Shown here piece after piece: positions 17,395 to 25,939 of a DNA stretch of 64,000 nucleotides. Source of the DNA: Oscillospiraceae bacterium (GTDB lineage Bacteria; Bacillota; Clostridia; Oscillospirales; Acutalibacteraceae). Every line of letters begins with the position of its first letter. The stretch's first letter is position 1. The stretch spans positions 1 to 64,000 of the forward strand of contig CACXOM010000012.1 in assembly GCA_902769255.1 (NCBI GenBank), written 5' to 3'. The notes beneath the pieces were generated by a model, which worked only from the letters and a program-made list of their open reading frames with translations, did no database searches and was not told the DNA's origin. The position numbers and the translations under genes were made by a program.

Positions 17395-18777
17395 TTACAT
17401 ACCGCCGAACTGCGAAGGGTCAAAAGTATTCGGGTCAATACCAAGATTGTTACCGCCCAGCCCTTTAAGCAGTCTGCGATTTTTGCCTTTACCGCCGTTC
17501 ATTTGCTTGAACATTTTTTTCATTTGCTCATATTGCTTTAAAAGTCGGTTTACATCTTCAACTTTCATTCCGCAACCTGCCGCAATACGCTTTTTGCGAG
17601 AAGCGTTTATAATGTCGGGTTTTTCACGCTCACGCTTGGTCATTGAATAAATTATTGACTCAACCCTAACCAACTGTTTATCGTCAACATCGGCATCTTT
17701 AAGTTGTTTTCCGAGTCCTGGAATCATACCAAGCACCTGTTTGAGCGGGCCCATTTTTTTAATTTGCTGGAACTGGTCGAGCAAATCGTTTAAATCAAAT
17801 TTATTTTTCTTTAATTTTCGCTCTAATTCTTCGGCTTTTTTGTCGTCAAGCGCAGTTTCGGCTCTTTCAATAAGCGAAAGCACATCGCCCATACCTAAAA
17901 TTCTTGATGCCATTCTGTCGGGGTGAAACTCTTCAAGGTCGCCCAATTTTTCGCCTGTACCGACAAATTTAATAGGTTTGCCTGTAACTTCACGAACAGA
18001 AAGTGCTGCACCGCCACGAGTGTCGCCGTCTAATTTTGTTAAAATAACACCCGAAATTTCAAGCGTTTCATTAAAACTTTTCGCAACATTAACCGCATCT
18101 TGACCTGTCATCGAGTCGATAACAAGCAAAATTTCATTCGGCTCGGCAACTGCTACAACCCGTTTCAACTCGTTCATAAGTTCCTCATCAATATGAAGAC
18201 GGCCTGCGGTATCGAGAATTAAGTAGTCGTGGCCGTAATCACGGGCGTGTTTTATAGCCTCTTTAGCGATTTTTTCAGGTTTTTCGGTGCCCATTTCAAA
18301 AACAGGAACGCCAACCTGTTCGCCGACAATTTTCAACTGCGAAATAGCGGCAGGACGGTAAATATCACAAGCAACGAGCATAGGTCTGTGCCCTTTTTCT
18401 TTCAAATATTTACCCAATTTTGCCGAATGAGTAGTTTTACCGGAACCTTGCAAACCGCACATCATAATAACAGTCGGAATTTTCGGTGCAGTTTCAAGAC
18501 GGCTGTTTTCGCCGCCCATAAGTTCGGTAAGTTCCTCTTTAACTATTTTAATAACCATTTGAGCAGGTGTAAGGCTTTCCATAACCTTCTCGCCAATACA
18601 ACGCTCGGTAACTTTATTGGTAAAATCTTTTGCAACTTTATAGTTAACATCAGCCTCTAAAAGTGCGAGCCTGACTTCACGCATTGCTTGTTTAACATCA
18701 GATTCGGACAATTTGCCTTTTGATTTGATTTTTTTAAACGCTGCGCCTAATTTTTCAGATAAGCCCTCAAAAGCCAT
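17395..18777 (-). CDS. ffh: Signal recognition particle protein Ffh
   Basis: 460 residues, full length. N domain, then the G domain with GLQGSGKTTHSAKLG, DTAGRLHIDEELM, LTKLDGD and GTGEKLGDLEEFHPDR; then the Met-rich M domain with GMIPGLGK, CGMKVEDVNRLLKQYEQMKKM. It binds signal peptides and 4.5S/6S RNA and delivers ribosomes to FtsY. It overlaps YlxM translationally: the GAGGAGG site lies inside the last ylxM codons. Confidence 0.97.
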   Translation of the reverse strand: MAFEGLSEKLGAAFKKIKSKGKLSESDVKQAMREVRLALLEADVNYKVAKDFTNKVTERCIGEKVMESLTPAQMVIKIVKEELTELMGGENSRLETAPKIPTVIMMCGLQGSGKTTHSAKLGKYLKEKGHRPMLVACDIYRPAAISQLKIVGEQVGVPVFEMGTEKPEKIAKEAIKHARDYGHDYLILDTAGRLHIDEELMNELKRVVAVAEPNEILLVIDSMTGQDAVNVAKSFNETLEISGVILTKLDGDTRGGAALSVREVTGKPIKFVGTGEKLGDLEEFHPDRMASRILGMGDVLSLIERAETALDDKKAEELERKLKKNKFDLNDLLDQFQQIKKMGPLKQVLGMIPGLGKQLKDADVDDKQLVRVESIIYSMTKREREKPDIINASRKKRIAAGCGMKVEDVNRLLKQYEQMKKMFKQMNGGKGKNRRLLKGLGGNNLGIDPNTFDPSQFGGM

Positions 18778-18779
18778 TT

Positions 18780-19103
18780 TCAGTCCTCCTCATAATTTAT
18801 AATTTTCTTAATTTTTTCAGCACAATCAAGCGGATTTTCGCCGTTTTGCAATCTATTAGCCTGTTTGCTTATTCGCTGAAAACGCTCGTTTAATTTCAAC
18901 TTTTTTTCGTAGTTTTGCAACTGGTCGCTCGCTCGTTTTATAACATCGAAAACGCCCTGACGGGTGATGCCCTCGTTTTGAGCAATTTCCGAAAGCGACA
19001 AATCTTCGTTGTAATAATAATCTAAAAAGTTTTGCTGTTTTTCGGTCAGCATACCGCCATATAAATCAAGAAGCGAAGAAATATTAAGATTTTTTGAAGC
19101 CAT
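18780..19103 (-). CDS. ylxM: YlxM-family SRP-associated protein
   Basis: 107 residues, a sigma-70 region 4-like helix-turn-helix: LTEKQQNFLDYYYNEDLSLS and EIAQNEGITRQGVFDVIKRA. In streptococci YlxM interacts with Ffh and SRP RNA. The ATG at 19103 is chosen over a GTG at 19112 because of the GGGAG spacing. First gene of the ffh operon. Confidence 0.93.
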   Translation of the reverse strand: MASKNLNISSLLDLYGGMLTEKQQNFLDYYYNEDLSLSEIAQNEGITRQGVFDVIKRASDQLQNYEKKLKLNERFQRISKQANRLQNGENPLDCAEKIKKIINYEED

Positions 19104-19125
19104 TTTTATCACTCCCGATTTGTCT

Positions 19126-19183
19126 GCAAAGTATTTTTACTTTGCACCTATAAAATTATATACTATTTAACCCCTCTTGTCAA
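19126..19183 (-). promoter_or_regulatory. Promoter and leader hairpin of ylxM-ffh-rpsP-khpA
   Basis: On the minus strand TTGACA (19178-19183), a 17-bp spacer and TATAAT (19155-19160) are a consensus promoter. The leader carries a perfect hairpin GCAAAGTA-tttt-TACTTTGC (19126-19145). Confidence 0.85.
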
Positions 19184-19236
19184 GCATTTTTTGCATAATA
19201 ATGCAGATTTTAAATACACCGCACCTATCACCTAAA

Positions 19237-19264
19237 AAAACACGGCTTAAAAAGCCGTGTTTTT
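19237..19264 (-). terminator. Terminator after the rubrerythrin gene
   Basis: A 12-bp stem (AAAACACGGCTT with AAGCCGTGTTTT) is followed on the minus strand by TTTAGG, just downstream of the rubrerythrin stop. Confidence 0.8.
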
Positions 19265-19277
19265 CGTGTTTTTTAAA

Positions 19278-19826
19278 TTAAAAATATCTTTTTAAAAGAC
19301 CTTCAAAGCCCTTGCCGTGTCTTGCTTCGTCTTTCGCCATTTCGTGAACTGTGTCGTGAATAGCATCATAGCCAAGCTCTTTTGCGCGTTTTGCAAGTTC
19401 AAGCTTTCCTGCGGTTGCGCCACATTCAGCCTCAGCACGCATTTGAAGATTTTTCTTTGTCGAATCAGTAACAACTTCGCCCAAAAGTTCGGCAAATTTA
19501 GCAGCGTGTTCCGCCTCTTCCAAAGCGGCTTGCAAATAAAATGCGCCGACTTCGGGGTAACCCTCACGAATTGCCTGACGGCTCATCGCAATATACATTC
19601 CGACTTCTGAACATTCGCCGTTGAAATTATCTTTAAGTCCTTGATAAACTTCATCGTCAATTTTACCTTTTGCGCCAACGCCGATAACATGTTCGCAAAC
19701 AAAGTTTAACTCGCCCTCTTGCGCAACGGTGAATTTTTCACCCGGCACACCGCATTGCGGACATTTTTCTGGCGGATTATCACCCTCGTGAACATATCCG
19801 CAAACGGGACATACATATTTCTTCAT
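19278..19826 (-). CDS. Reverse-type rubrerythrin
   Basis: 182 residues. The rubredoxin centre is N-terminal ([20 protein letters not shown]) and the ferritin-like diiron domain follows ([58 protein letters not shown]). In classical rubrerythrin the order is the opposite; this reversed order is the type linked to NADH peroxidase activity in clostridia. It reduces hydrogen peroxide in anaerobes. The rubredoxin-like gene lies 33 bp upstream in the same transcript. Confidence 0.92.
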   Translation of the reverse strand: MKKYVCPVCGYVHEGDNPPEKCPQCGVPGEKFTVAQEGELNFVCEHVIGVGAKGKIDDEVYQGLKDNFNGECSEVGMYIAMSRQAIREGYPEVGAFYLQAALEEAEHAAKFAELLGEVVTDSTKKNLQMRAEAECGATAGKLELAKRAKELGYDAIHDTVHEMAKDEARHGKGFEGLLKRYF

Positions 19827-19859
19827 CTAATTTTTACCTCCGTAATTTTAAGCTTTTGG

Positions 19860-19973
19860 TTATTCGTCAACTTCTTCAAATTCTTCGGGACCTACACCGC
19901 AAAGAGGACATGCCTCAGGCGCAGTTTCGCCCTCATATTCATAACCGCAAACTTTGCATACAAATTTTTTCAT
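19860..19973 (-). CDS. Rubredoxin-like small protein
   Basis: 37 residues: ATG at 19973 with a strong GGAGGTA site, TAA at 19860. Sequence reads [15 protein letters not shown], then [12 protein letters not shown]: two CxxC pairs for one iron (or zinc). It is shorter than classical rubredoxin (about 52) and lacks the middle. It is probably an electron donor or partner of the adjacent rubrerythrin. Confidence 0.85.
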   Translation of the reverse strand: MKKFVCKVCGYEYEGETAPEACPLCGVGPEEFEEVDE

Positions 19974-20018
19974 TTTAGTCTACCTCCATTTAAAATTTAG
20001 CATATCTAATGCAACTTT

Positions 20019-20047
20019 ATTATAACAATTATCTATAAAAAAGTCAA
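20019..20047 (-). promoter_or_regulatory. Promoter of the rubredoxin-rubrerythrin operon
   Basis: On the minus strand TTGACT (20042-20047), a 17-bp spacer and TATAAT (20019-20024). A PerR-type operator would be expected for such an operon, but no clear box is seen. Confidence 0.8.
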
Positions 20048-20048
20048 T

Positions 20049-20651
20049 TTATTTTTTTGCGGATTTTAAATCATTCGGCACCTGCTCGCCTTGAAAGTTG
20101 ATTGTGTAGTTGTTTTTGTAAATCAGTTTTGAAATCGGCAAAATTTCGTAGCCGTCTGCAAGCAGTTTTTCAATTATTTTCGGCAAAGCCTCAGGTGTGT
20201 GTTTTGCGGCATTGTGAAAAAGGCAAATACTGCCCGGCTTAACACGTGATACCACCTTTTTGTAAATTCTGTTCGCATCATACCCACGCCAGTCAAGACT
20301 GTCAATATCCCATTGCACGCAGTACATATTAAGCGAGGAAAGCGTGTTTAAAAGGTTGTTGGTATACTCGCCGTAAGGCGCGCGGTGCAAAATCGGCCTG
20401 CGCCCCGTAATCGCCTCAATTTTGTCGTTGCACGAGTTAATTTCATCGCTTATTTCTTCAACTGAAAGTTCGCTCATATGCGGGTGCGTGTTCGAGTGGT
20501 TCATAATTTCGTGCCCCGCCTTTGCGAGCTGTTTTACGGAGTCAGGGTATTTGTCAACCCAACCGCCGACCACAAAAAAAGTCGTTTTTATGTTGTATTT
20601 TCCCAAAATCTCAATCAATTTTGCCGTGTCCTCATTCCCCCACGGTGACAT
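20049..20651 (-). pseudogene. Polysaccharide deacetylase, 3' part (interrupted by the element)
   Basis: The open frame has 200 codons; the first codons (ATGTCACCG) come from the mobile element and the host-derived part starts at TGGGGGAATGAG. It carries the NodB-fold motifs after motif 1: TTFFVVGGWVDKYP, EIMNHSNTHPHMSEL (metal His), RAPYGEYTN and SICLFHNA. Motif 1 with the catalytic Asp (SFDAAWG) is missing here and found at 48.04 kb, joined exactly to the 5' gene part. Joined, the protein has 263 residues, resembling PdaB-like membrane-anchored deacetylases of spore formers. As it stands this fragment lacks the membrane anchor and catalytic Asp. Confidence 0.9.
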
Positions 20652-20668
20652 TAGGTGGGTACAAAATC
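20638..20668. other. Left attachment site (att) of the 27.4-kb element
   Basis: Core CCCCACG at 20638-20644 is followed by an inward half site of 24 nt that begins GTGACAT (20645) and ends GGTACAAAATC (20668). The right end has the same motifs in inverse order. On its other side the core continues into the deacetylase coding sequence. Confidence 0.85.
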
Positions 20669-20685
20669 TTTATAAAAGCACGAAA

Positions 20686-20724
20686 CCAACCATAACAAAA
20701 GGCTTTTCGCCTTGCTATGATTGG
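20686..20724. other. Imperfect hairpin near the left end of the element
   Basis: CCAACCATAACAAAAGGC pairs with GCCTTGCTATGATTGG across a short TTTTC loop. It lies between the left att site and the helicase promoter. It could stop transcription into the deacetylase fragment; T tracts beside it are weak. Confidence 0.45.
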
Positions 20725-20779
20725 TAACTTGATTATACAATATCCAACATTTTTTGTCAAGAAAAAAGATAAAAAATTA

Positions 20780-20808
20780 TTGAATAATTTAGGGATTGAT
20801 GTTATTAT
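20780..20808 (+). promoter_or_regulatory. Promoter of the helicase-nuclease gene
   Basis: TTGAAT, 17-bp spacer, TATTAT, about 70 bp before the ATG at 20879, which has an AGGAGG site. Confidence 0.55.
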
Positions 20809-20878
20809 ATAAATAAGAATTCCTATAATTAAATGAAATGGTGAAATATAATAAGTACAAATCTTTTAGGAGGAAAAT

Positions 20879-23251
20879 ATGGCTAAAGATATTAGTGGGA
20901 AATATGAATCTTGGAAAAACAAGCTGCTTGATTTAGGAAAGAGAAACAGACTATTAAATTATAGAGAAACTAAAGCATCAACTTTACAAATAGTTGCCCC
21001 AGATTGTTATTCACTATGGGACATGTTAGTTATGTCTGAAAAGCCTATTGTCTTTCCTTATGTTAATGAATTTTCTGAAGATGAGGAAACTGATATTATT
21101 TCTGATGTAGAAACAAATAAAAGTTTGCAAGATACTCAAAAAACATTGCGTAATTTGAGAAACAGAGCACGCACAACTATTGAAGAACAGGGTGTTAATG
21201 TGCTCTATTTGTCATTTGGTTTTTTAAATTGGACTGAATCGGATAATTCAAATTACACTTTTAAATCACCACTTGTTTTGGTGCCTGTAACTATTGCAAT
21301 CGATTCAATTACATCTCCTTATGTTTTAAGTTTGCATGAGGATGAGATTGTAGTGAACCCTACACTTGCTTATAAACTATCAAATGATTTTGGAATTACC
21401 CTGCCTGAACTGAATGATGACCTTTCGATAAAAGAATATTTTAAAGAAGTAAAAAAATTACTTACTTTAGATGGTTGGTCGTTGGAAGAAAGCGTTAGCC
21501 TTAGTTTGTTATCGTTTCTAAAAATCAATATGTATAATGACCTTGATAAACACAAGGAAACAATTTTATCAAATCGAATCATAAGAAATATTGCTGGTGA
21601 TTCATCGGCTGTTGAAAACGTTCCAGAAAATATACTTGATTATGATTTTGATAAAAACGAAAAACCGATCGATGTATTTCAAGTTGTTGATGCCGATGCC
21701 AGTCAGCAAGATGCGATTTTAATGGCAAAGAATGGAGTAAGTTTTGTTTTACAAGGACCTCCAGGTACTGGTAAGAGTCAAACAATTACCAATATTATTG
21801 CTGAAAGTCTTGCAGCGGGCAAAAAAGTGCTTTTTGTGTCAGAAAAAATGGCGGCGCTTGATGTTGTTCACAGAAGACTACAATCTGTTGAACTTGATGA
21901 TTTTTGTCTTGTTTTACATAGTTACAAAGCGAACAAAAGAAATGTCCTTGACCAACTTGATAGGGTTTTGAATCTTGCCGAAGAAAAGCACTCTTTATCT
22001 GATTTAGCTTATCAAAAACTTATAAGATTACAAACTGATAAAGAAAATCTTAATGAATACTGTAAAGAAATATTTGAACCTGTTTTGCCTTTAAATAAAA
22101 CAATTTATGAAGTTAACGGAATTATTGCAAACTTATCAGGTGTTGAAGATGTTTTATTTGCAATTGATGAAATTGAAAAAGTGTCATTTGAAGATTATAA
22201 TAGAATAATTAATTGCATTACTGGACTTGTTTCAACTTTAGAAAGCTCTACAAAATCATATCTTTCAAATCCTTGGAAAAATTCAAATAAAGATAGTGTT
22301 ACTAATGAATTTAGACAAGATGTTAACAACAAATTTAGTTTATTAAATAATCAATTAAAGATTTTTGATGAAGATTTAAATAATAGGCTTAATAAGTTAA
22401 AAATATACAACATTCATAATTATAATGATACCCTAAATATAATTAATGTTTTGGGTGTTGTTTCACATGCAAAGAGAATACCTGTAAAATGGGTTACTGA
22501 ATTAAATAATGAAAGTATTAGAGAAAAAATAGATGAATTTAAAAAACTTCAATCTGATTATAATGAAGTTTATAATAGTTTAAAACAAGTTGCTGAACAA
22601 ATAGATTCTTTAAATTCAGATATCTCGCTTGGGAAACAGAATATTAACGATGTTAAAATCGCAAATGAAGAAGAAAGCATTGTTTTATCGTTATTAAATC
22701 AGAAGCCTTTTGCTGATTGGAAAAATATCGATTTAGAAACTTTAAATAAGGTGTTTAACAGTGTAAAAGAAAAAGTTGAATTAATTAATTCAACTAAGAA
22801 TGATTTAATTAATACATATGAACCCTCTGTTTTTGAAATTGATTATAAAACAATTCTAAACAGATTTAAAACAGAATATACATCTTTTACAAAAGCATTT
22901 AAATCGCAGTATAGGGCAGATAAAAAAGAGTTTATTGCCAGCAAAAAAGAGTTTGTTAAAAAGATTTCGGATGAAGAAATTTTAACTGCGATAGACTCAC
23001 TTAAACTAATTGATGAATCAAGAAAATGGATTGCTGATAATCAGCAGTATATAAATCAAATGTTTGTAAATGGTGTTGATGAAAATATTGATATTAACTA
23101 TTATGATAATCAATTGGCCGTTTTCAAAGAACTTTTAGAATACAAAAATATTTTATTTGAATTAATTAAAATACTTGATTGTGTTAAAAAACAAGAGAAT
23201 GATTTTAAATCTGTTTTTGACATTTTTTTATTCTGGAATTCACACAAATAG
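20879..23251 (+). CDS. DUF4011-type helicase-nuclease, N-terminal part (frameshifted)
   Basis: 790 residues. The N-terminal region (KISGKYESW-type start, WKNKLLDLGKRNRLLNYRE, then KSPLVLVPVTIAI) is the DUF4011 type. It is followed by an SF1 helicase core with Walker A GPPGTGKSQTITNII and FVSEKMAALDVVHRRL, and a long coiled-coil insert (about 390-780). The frame stops at 23251 because of a T7 run at 23223-23229. Removing one T (or adding two) continues into the next frame (DIFYSGIHTNSS). The complete gene would encode about 1,670 residues. Such large helicase-nuclease fusions are often found in defence islands; an anti-phage role is inferred. Confidence 0.82.
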   Translation: MAKDISGKYESWKNKLLDLGKRNRLLNYRETKASTLQIVAPDCYSLWDMLVMSEKPIVFPYVNEFSEDEETDIISDVETNKSLQDTQKTLRNLRNRARTTIEEQGVNVLYLSFGFLNWTESDNSNYTFKSPLVLVPVTIAIDSITSPYVLSLHEDEIVVNPTLAYKLSNDFGITLPELNDDLSIKEYFKEVKKLLTLDGWSLEESVSLSLLSFLKINMYNDLDKHKETILSNRIIRNIAGDSSAVENVPENILDYDFDKNEKPIDVFQVVDADASQQDAILMAKNGVSFVLQGPPGTGKSQTITNIIAESLAAGKKVLFVSEKMAALDVVHRRLQSVELDDFCLVLHSYKANKRNVLDQLDRVLNLAEEKHSLSDLAYQKLIRLQTDKENLNEYCKEIFEPVLPLNKTIYEVNGIIANLSGVEDVLFAIDEIEKVSFEDYNRIINCITGLVSTLESSTKSYLSNPWKNSNKDSVTNEFRQDVNNKFSLLNNQLKIFDEDLNNRLNKLKIYNIHNYNDTLNIINVLGVVSHAKRIPVKWVTELNNESIREKIDEFKKLQSDYNEVYNSLKQVAEQIDSLNSDISLGKQNINDVKIANEEESIVLSLLNQKPFADWKNIDLETLNKVFNSVKEKVELINSTKNDLINTYEPSVFEIDYKTILNRFKTEYTSFTKAFKSQYRADKKEFIASKKEFVKKISDEEILTAIDSLKLIDESRKWIADNQQYINQMFVNGVDENIDINYYDNQLAVFKELLEYKNILFELIKILDCVKKQENDFKSVFDIFLFWNSHK

Positions 23252-23255
23252 TTCT

Positions 23256-25889
23256 ATGATTAGTGACTCTTTTGAGTGGGCAATTGAGTTTAAAGATGCC
23301 ATTAATAATACGCCTATTGGTATTGAATTTATTGAGACGGTGTGCAATAGTGATACTGTTTCAGAAAAATATCAAGAAACAAAGTTGTATATTGAAAATG
23401 AGATAAATAAATTCACCCATAATTATGAGTGGTTTAAATCATTGTTCGATGGTTCTGAAGAATATGATAATTTAGATTATTCTGAAATTTGTAGGCAGTT
23501 GAAGGATTGCAAAAACAATTTATCGGCTTTAGAATCTTGGATAGACCTTAAAAATGCACGAAATAAATGCTTAGAATTAGGTTTAGATGACTTTATTGAT
23601 AAAGTTTTTGAGAACAACGTAAAGTCTGAAAATGTAATACCTATTTTTAAAAAACGATTCTTTAGCTTGTGGCTTGATAAAACTATTGTTAATTATCCGA
23701 GTGTTAGTAATTTTAGAAGAACTAATCAAGATAAATTAGTGTTAGATTTTGACAAATTAGATAAAGAACAATTTGATATTGCTAAAGCAAGAATTAGAAG
23801 TCAGTTAATTAATTCTTTACCTTCTATCGACAGATTGTCAAACGGTGTAGATGAGTTAAGCATATTAAGAAAAGAATTAAAGAAGAAGAAAAGGATTATG
23901 CCGATAAGAAAACTATTTGCATCAATTCCTAATCTACTTTTAACTCTCAAACCTTGTTTGATGATGTCTCCTTTATCGGTAAGTCTGTTTCTAGAAGCAG
24001 AAACATACCAATTTGATATTGTTATATTTGATGAGGCCTCACAAGTGTGTACTGAAAATGCAATTGGTGCAATATCAAGAGGAAAACAGGTTGTTATTGC
24101 TGGTGATAGTAAACAACTCCCTCCGACAAGTTTCTTTCAAACCGCACTTTCAGATGGTGATTTTGACGTTGATGTTGATGATAGTGATGAATATGAAGAC
24201 AGTAATGCATATGAATCCATTCTTGAGGAGGCTCATACTTTACCAGAAAGAACATTGAGATGGCATTATCGAAGCCGTCACGAGAGTTTGATTGCTTTTT
24301 CAAACGCAAAAATATATAGAAACAATTTAGTAACTTTTCCATCAAAATATAGCAACAAATCTGGTTATGGAGTTGAATATAAATATGTTCCTGATGCTTG
24401 TTACGATAGAGGCGGGAAAAAAGGCAATATAAAAGAGGCAGAACAGGTTGCAGAGATGGTATTTAATCATATTAAAGACTACCCTAAAAGGTCTCTTGGC
24501 GTAATTGCCTTTGGCGAAGTTCAACAGCAAATAATAGATTCTGTAATTATGCGTAAAAGAATAGAAAATCCTCAATATGAGTATTTCTTTAATGAAGAAA
24601 ATGAAGAACCGTTCTTTGTTAAAAACTTAGAAAATGTTCAAGGCGATGAGAGAGATACTATTATTTTTAGTATTGGATATGCAAAAGACTCAAATGGCAA
24701 GTTTCATATGAATTTTGGACCTTTGAGTAGAGATGGTGGAGAAAGACGACTTAATGTTGCTATTACAAGAGCAAAGTATAATGTTAAACTTGTTGGTTCA
24801 ATTCATGCGCAAGAAATTGAAATTGAAAAAATTAAAGCAGAAGGTCCAAAATTATTAAGGTCATATATTGAATATGCTGAAAACGGTCCAGAAGTTTTGA
24901 AACGAGAAATTACTGAAAATAATACAATAGAACATGATTCTCCTTTCGAAGAAGCGGTGTTTAATTATCTCGATAGAAAAGGGTATAAATTAGCAACACA
25001 AGTAGGATGTTCTGGTTACAGAATTGATATGGCAGTAAAACATCCAATTATTAGCGGAGTATATGTTTTAGGCATTGAATGTGACGGTGCATCGTATCAT
25101 TCTGCTCGAACAGCGCGTGAAAGAGATCGTCTTCGTCAAGATGTGCTTGAAAATATGGGTTGGAAGATATATAGAATTTGGTCAACAGATTGGATAAAAG
25201 ACCCTATTACCGAAGGTAAAAGATTAATAAATGCTGTTGATGAAGCAATAGCAGCTTTTGATTCTAATGATTCTTTTTCTAAAATTCATAAAAGTGAAAA
25301 ACATACATCAGATGAATATCTAAAAACAAAAAAGGTTATTCATACTTCAGAAAACGAAACAAACCCCTATGGCTTTGATGGGGAGATAGAATACTATAAT
25401 TTTTTAGATTTAAAAAGAAATAGTAATGGTTTTTTGGAGATTGAAGATTGTATTAAACTTATTGTAGAGAAAGAATATCCTGTTCATTACGATATAATCT
25501 GTCAGAAACTTGCACCTTTGTTTGGAAACAACAAGGTTACATCAAAAATTCGTAGTGAGGTTGATTATGGACTTGAATTGGTCTCTAAATCCATAATAAG
25601 AAAAGATGATTTCTTTTATCCAAGAGACTATGTTAAAATTCCTGTACATATTCCTAATGAAAGAAAAATTAATTATATTTCAACTGATGAAATAGCAACG
25701 GCTATGGAAACTATTTTAAAAACATGTGTTGGCGCAACTCCTGAAATGTTGTGTACAGAAACAACAAGGGCATTCGGTTTTACTCGAAACGGTCAAAATA
25801 TAACCATAGCAATGAAAAAAGCAGTTGACCAATTAATTGATTCTGGAAAAGCCAAAATAATTGAAGGAAAAATAAAATTAAATCAATAA
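23256..25889 (+). CDS. DUF4011-type helicase-nuclease, C-terminal part (frameshifted)
   Basis: Continuation of the preceding gene in another frame; homology-like sequence starts before the nominal ATG at 23256, near 23230. It holds helicase motifs FDIVIFDEASQVCTENA, VVIAGDSKQLPPTSFF, WHYRSRHESLIAFSN, ENVQGDERDTIIFSIGYA and RRLNVAITRAKYNVKLVG. Then comes a Vsr/MTES-type nuclease domain (ECDGASYHSARTARERDRLR, GWKIYRIWSTDWIKDP) and a C-terminal DUF3320-like domain (LIVEKEYPVHYDIICQKLA). The domain order matches helicase-Vsr proteins proposed for phage defence. It has no start signal of its own, so if the frameshift is real the gene is probably inactive. Confidence 0.82.
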   Translation: MISDSFEWAIEFKDAINNTPIGIEFIETVCNSDTVSEKYQETKLYIENEINKFTHNYEWFKSLFDGSEEYDNLDYSEICRQLKDCKNNLSALESWIDLKNARNKCLELGLDDFIDKVFENNVKSENVIPIFKKRFFSLWLDKTIVNYPSVSNFRRTNQDKLVLDFDKLDKEQFDIAKARIRSQLINSLPSIDRLSNGVDELSILRKELKKKKRIMPIRKLFASIPNLLLTLKPCLMMSPLSVSLFLEAETYQFDIVIFDEASQVCTENAIGAISRGKQVVIAGDSKQLPPTSFFQTALSDGDFDVDVDDSDEYEDSNAYESILEEAHTLPERTLRWHYRSRHESLIAFSNAKIYRNNLVTFPSKYSNKSGYGVEYKYVPDACYDRGGKKGNIKEAEQVAEMVFNHIKDYPKRSLGVIAFGEVQQQIIDSVIMRKRIENPQYEYFFNEENEEPFFVKNLENVQGDERDTIIFSIGYAKDSNGKFHMNFGPLSRDGGERRLNVAITRAKYNVKLVGSIHAQEIEIEKIKAEGPKLLRSYIEYAENGPEVLKREITENNTIEHDSPFEEAVFNYLDRKGYKLATQVGCSGYRIDMAVKHPIISGVYVLGIECDGASYHSARTARERDRLRQDVLENMGWKIYRIWSTDWIKDPITEGKRLINAVDEAIAAFDSNDSFSKIHKSEKHTSDEYLKTKKVIHTSENETNPYGFDGEIEYYNFLDLKRNSNGFLEIEDCIKLIVEKEYPVHYDIICQKLAPLFGNNKVTSKIRSEVDYGLELVSKSIIRKDDFFYPRDYVKIPVHIPNERKINYISTDEIATAMETILKTCVGATPEMLCTETTRAFGFTRNGQNITIAMKKAVDQLIDSGKAKIIEGKIKLNQ

Positions 25890-25897
25890 CAACTCAA

Positions 25898-25926
25898 AAA
25901 AATCCTGCCGAGATGGCAGGATTTTT
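25898..25926. terminator. Bidirectional terminator
   Basis: A 12-bp stem (AAAATCCTGCC and complement) with T and A tracts on both sides lies between the convergent helicase and serine recombinase genes. Confidence 0.9.
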
Positions 25927-25939
25927 GCTTGAAAACTTC

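Noticed and set aside
20645..20651. ATG at 20651 as a genuine new start giving a cytoplasmic deacetylase
   Set aside because: No Shine-Dalgarno sequence lies at the right distance and the product would lack the catalytic Asp motif, so it is more likely a chance ATG from the att half site.
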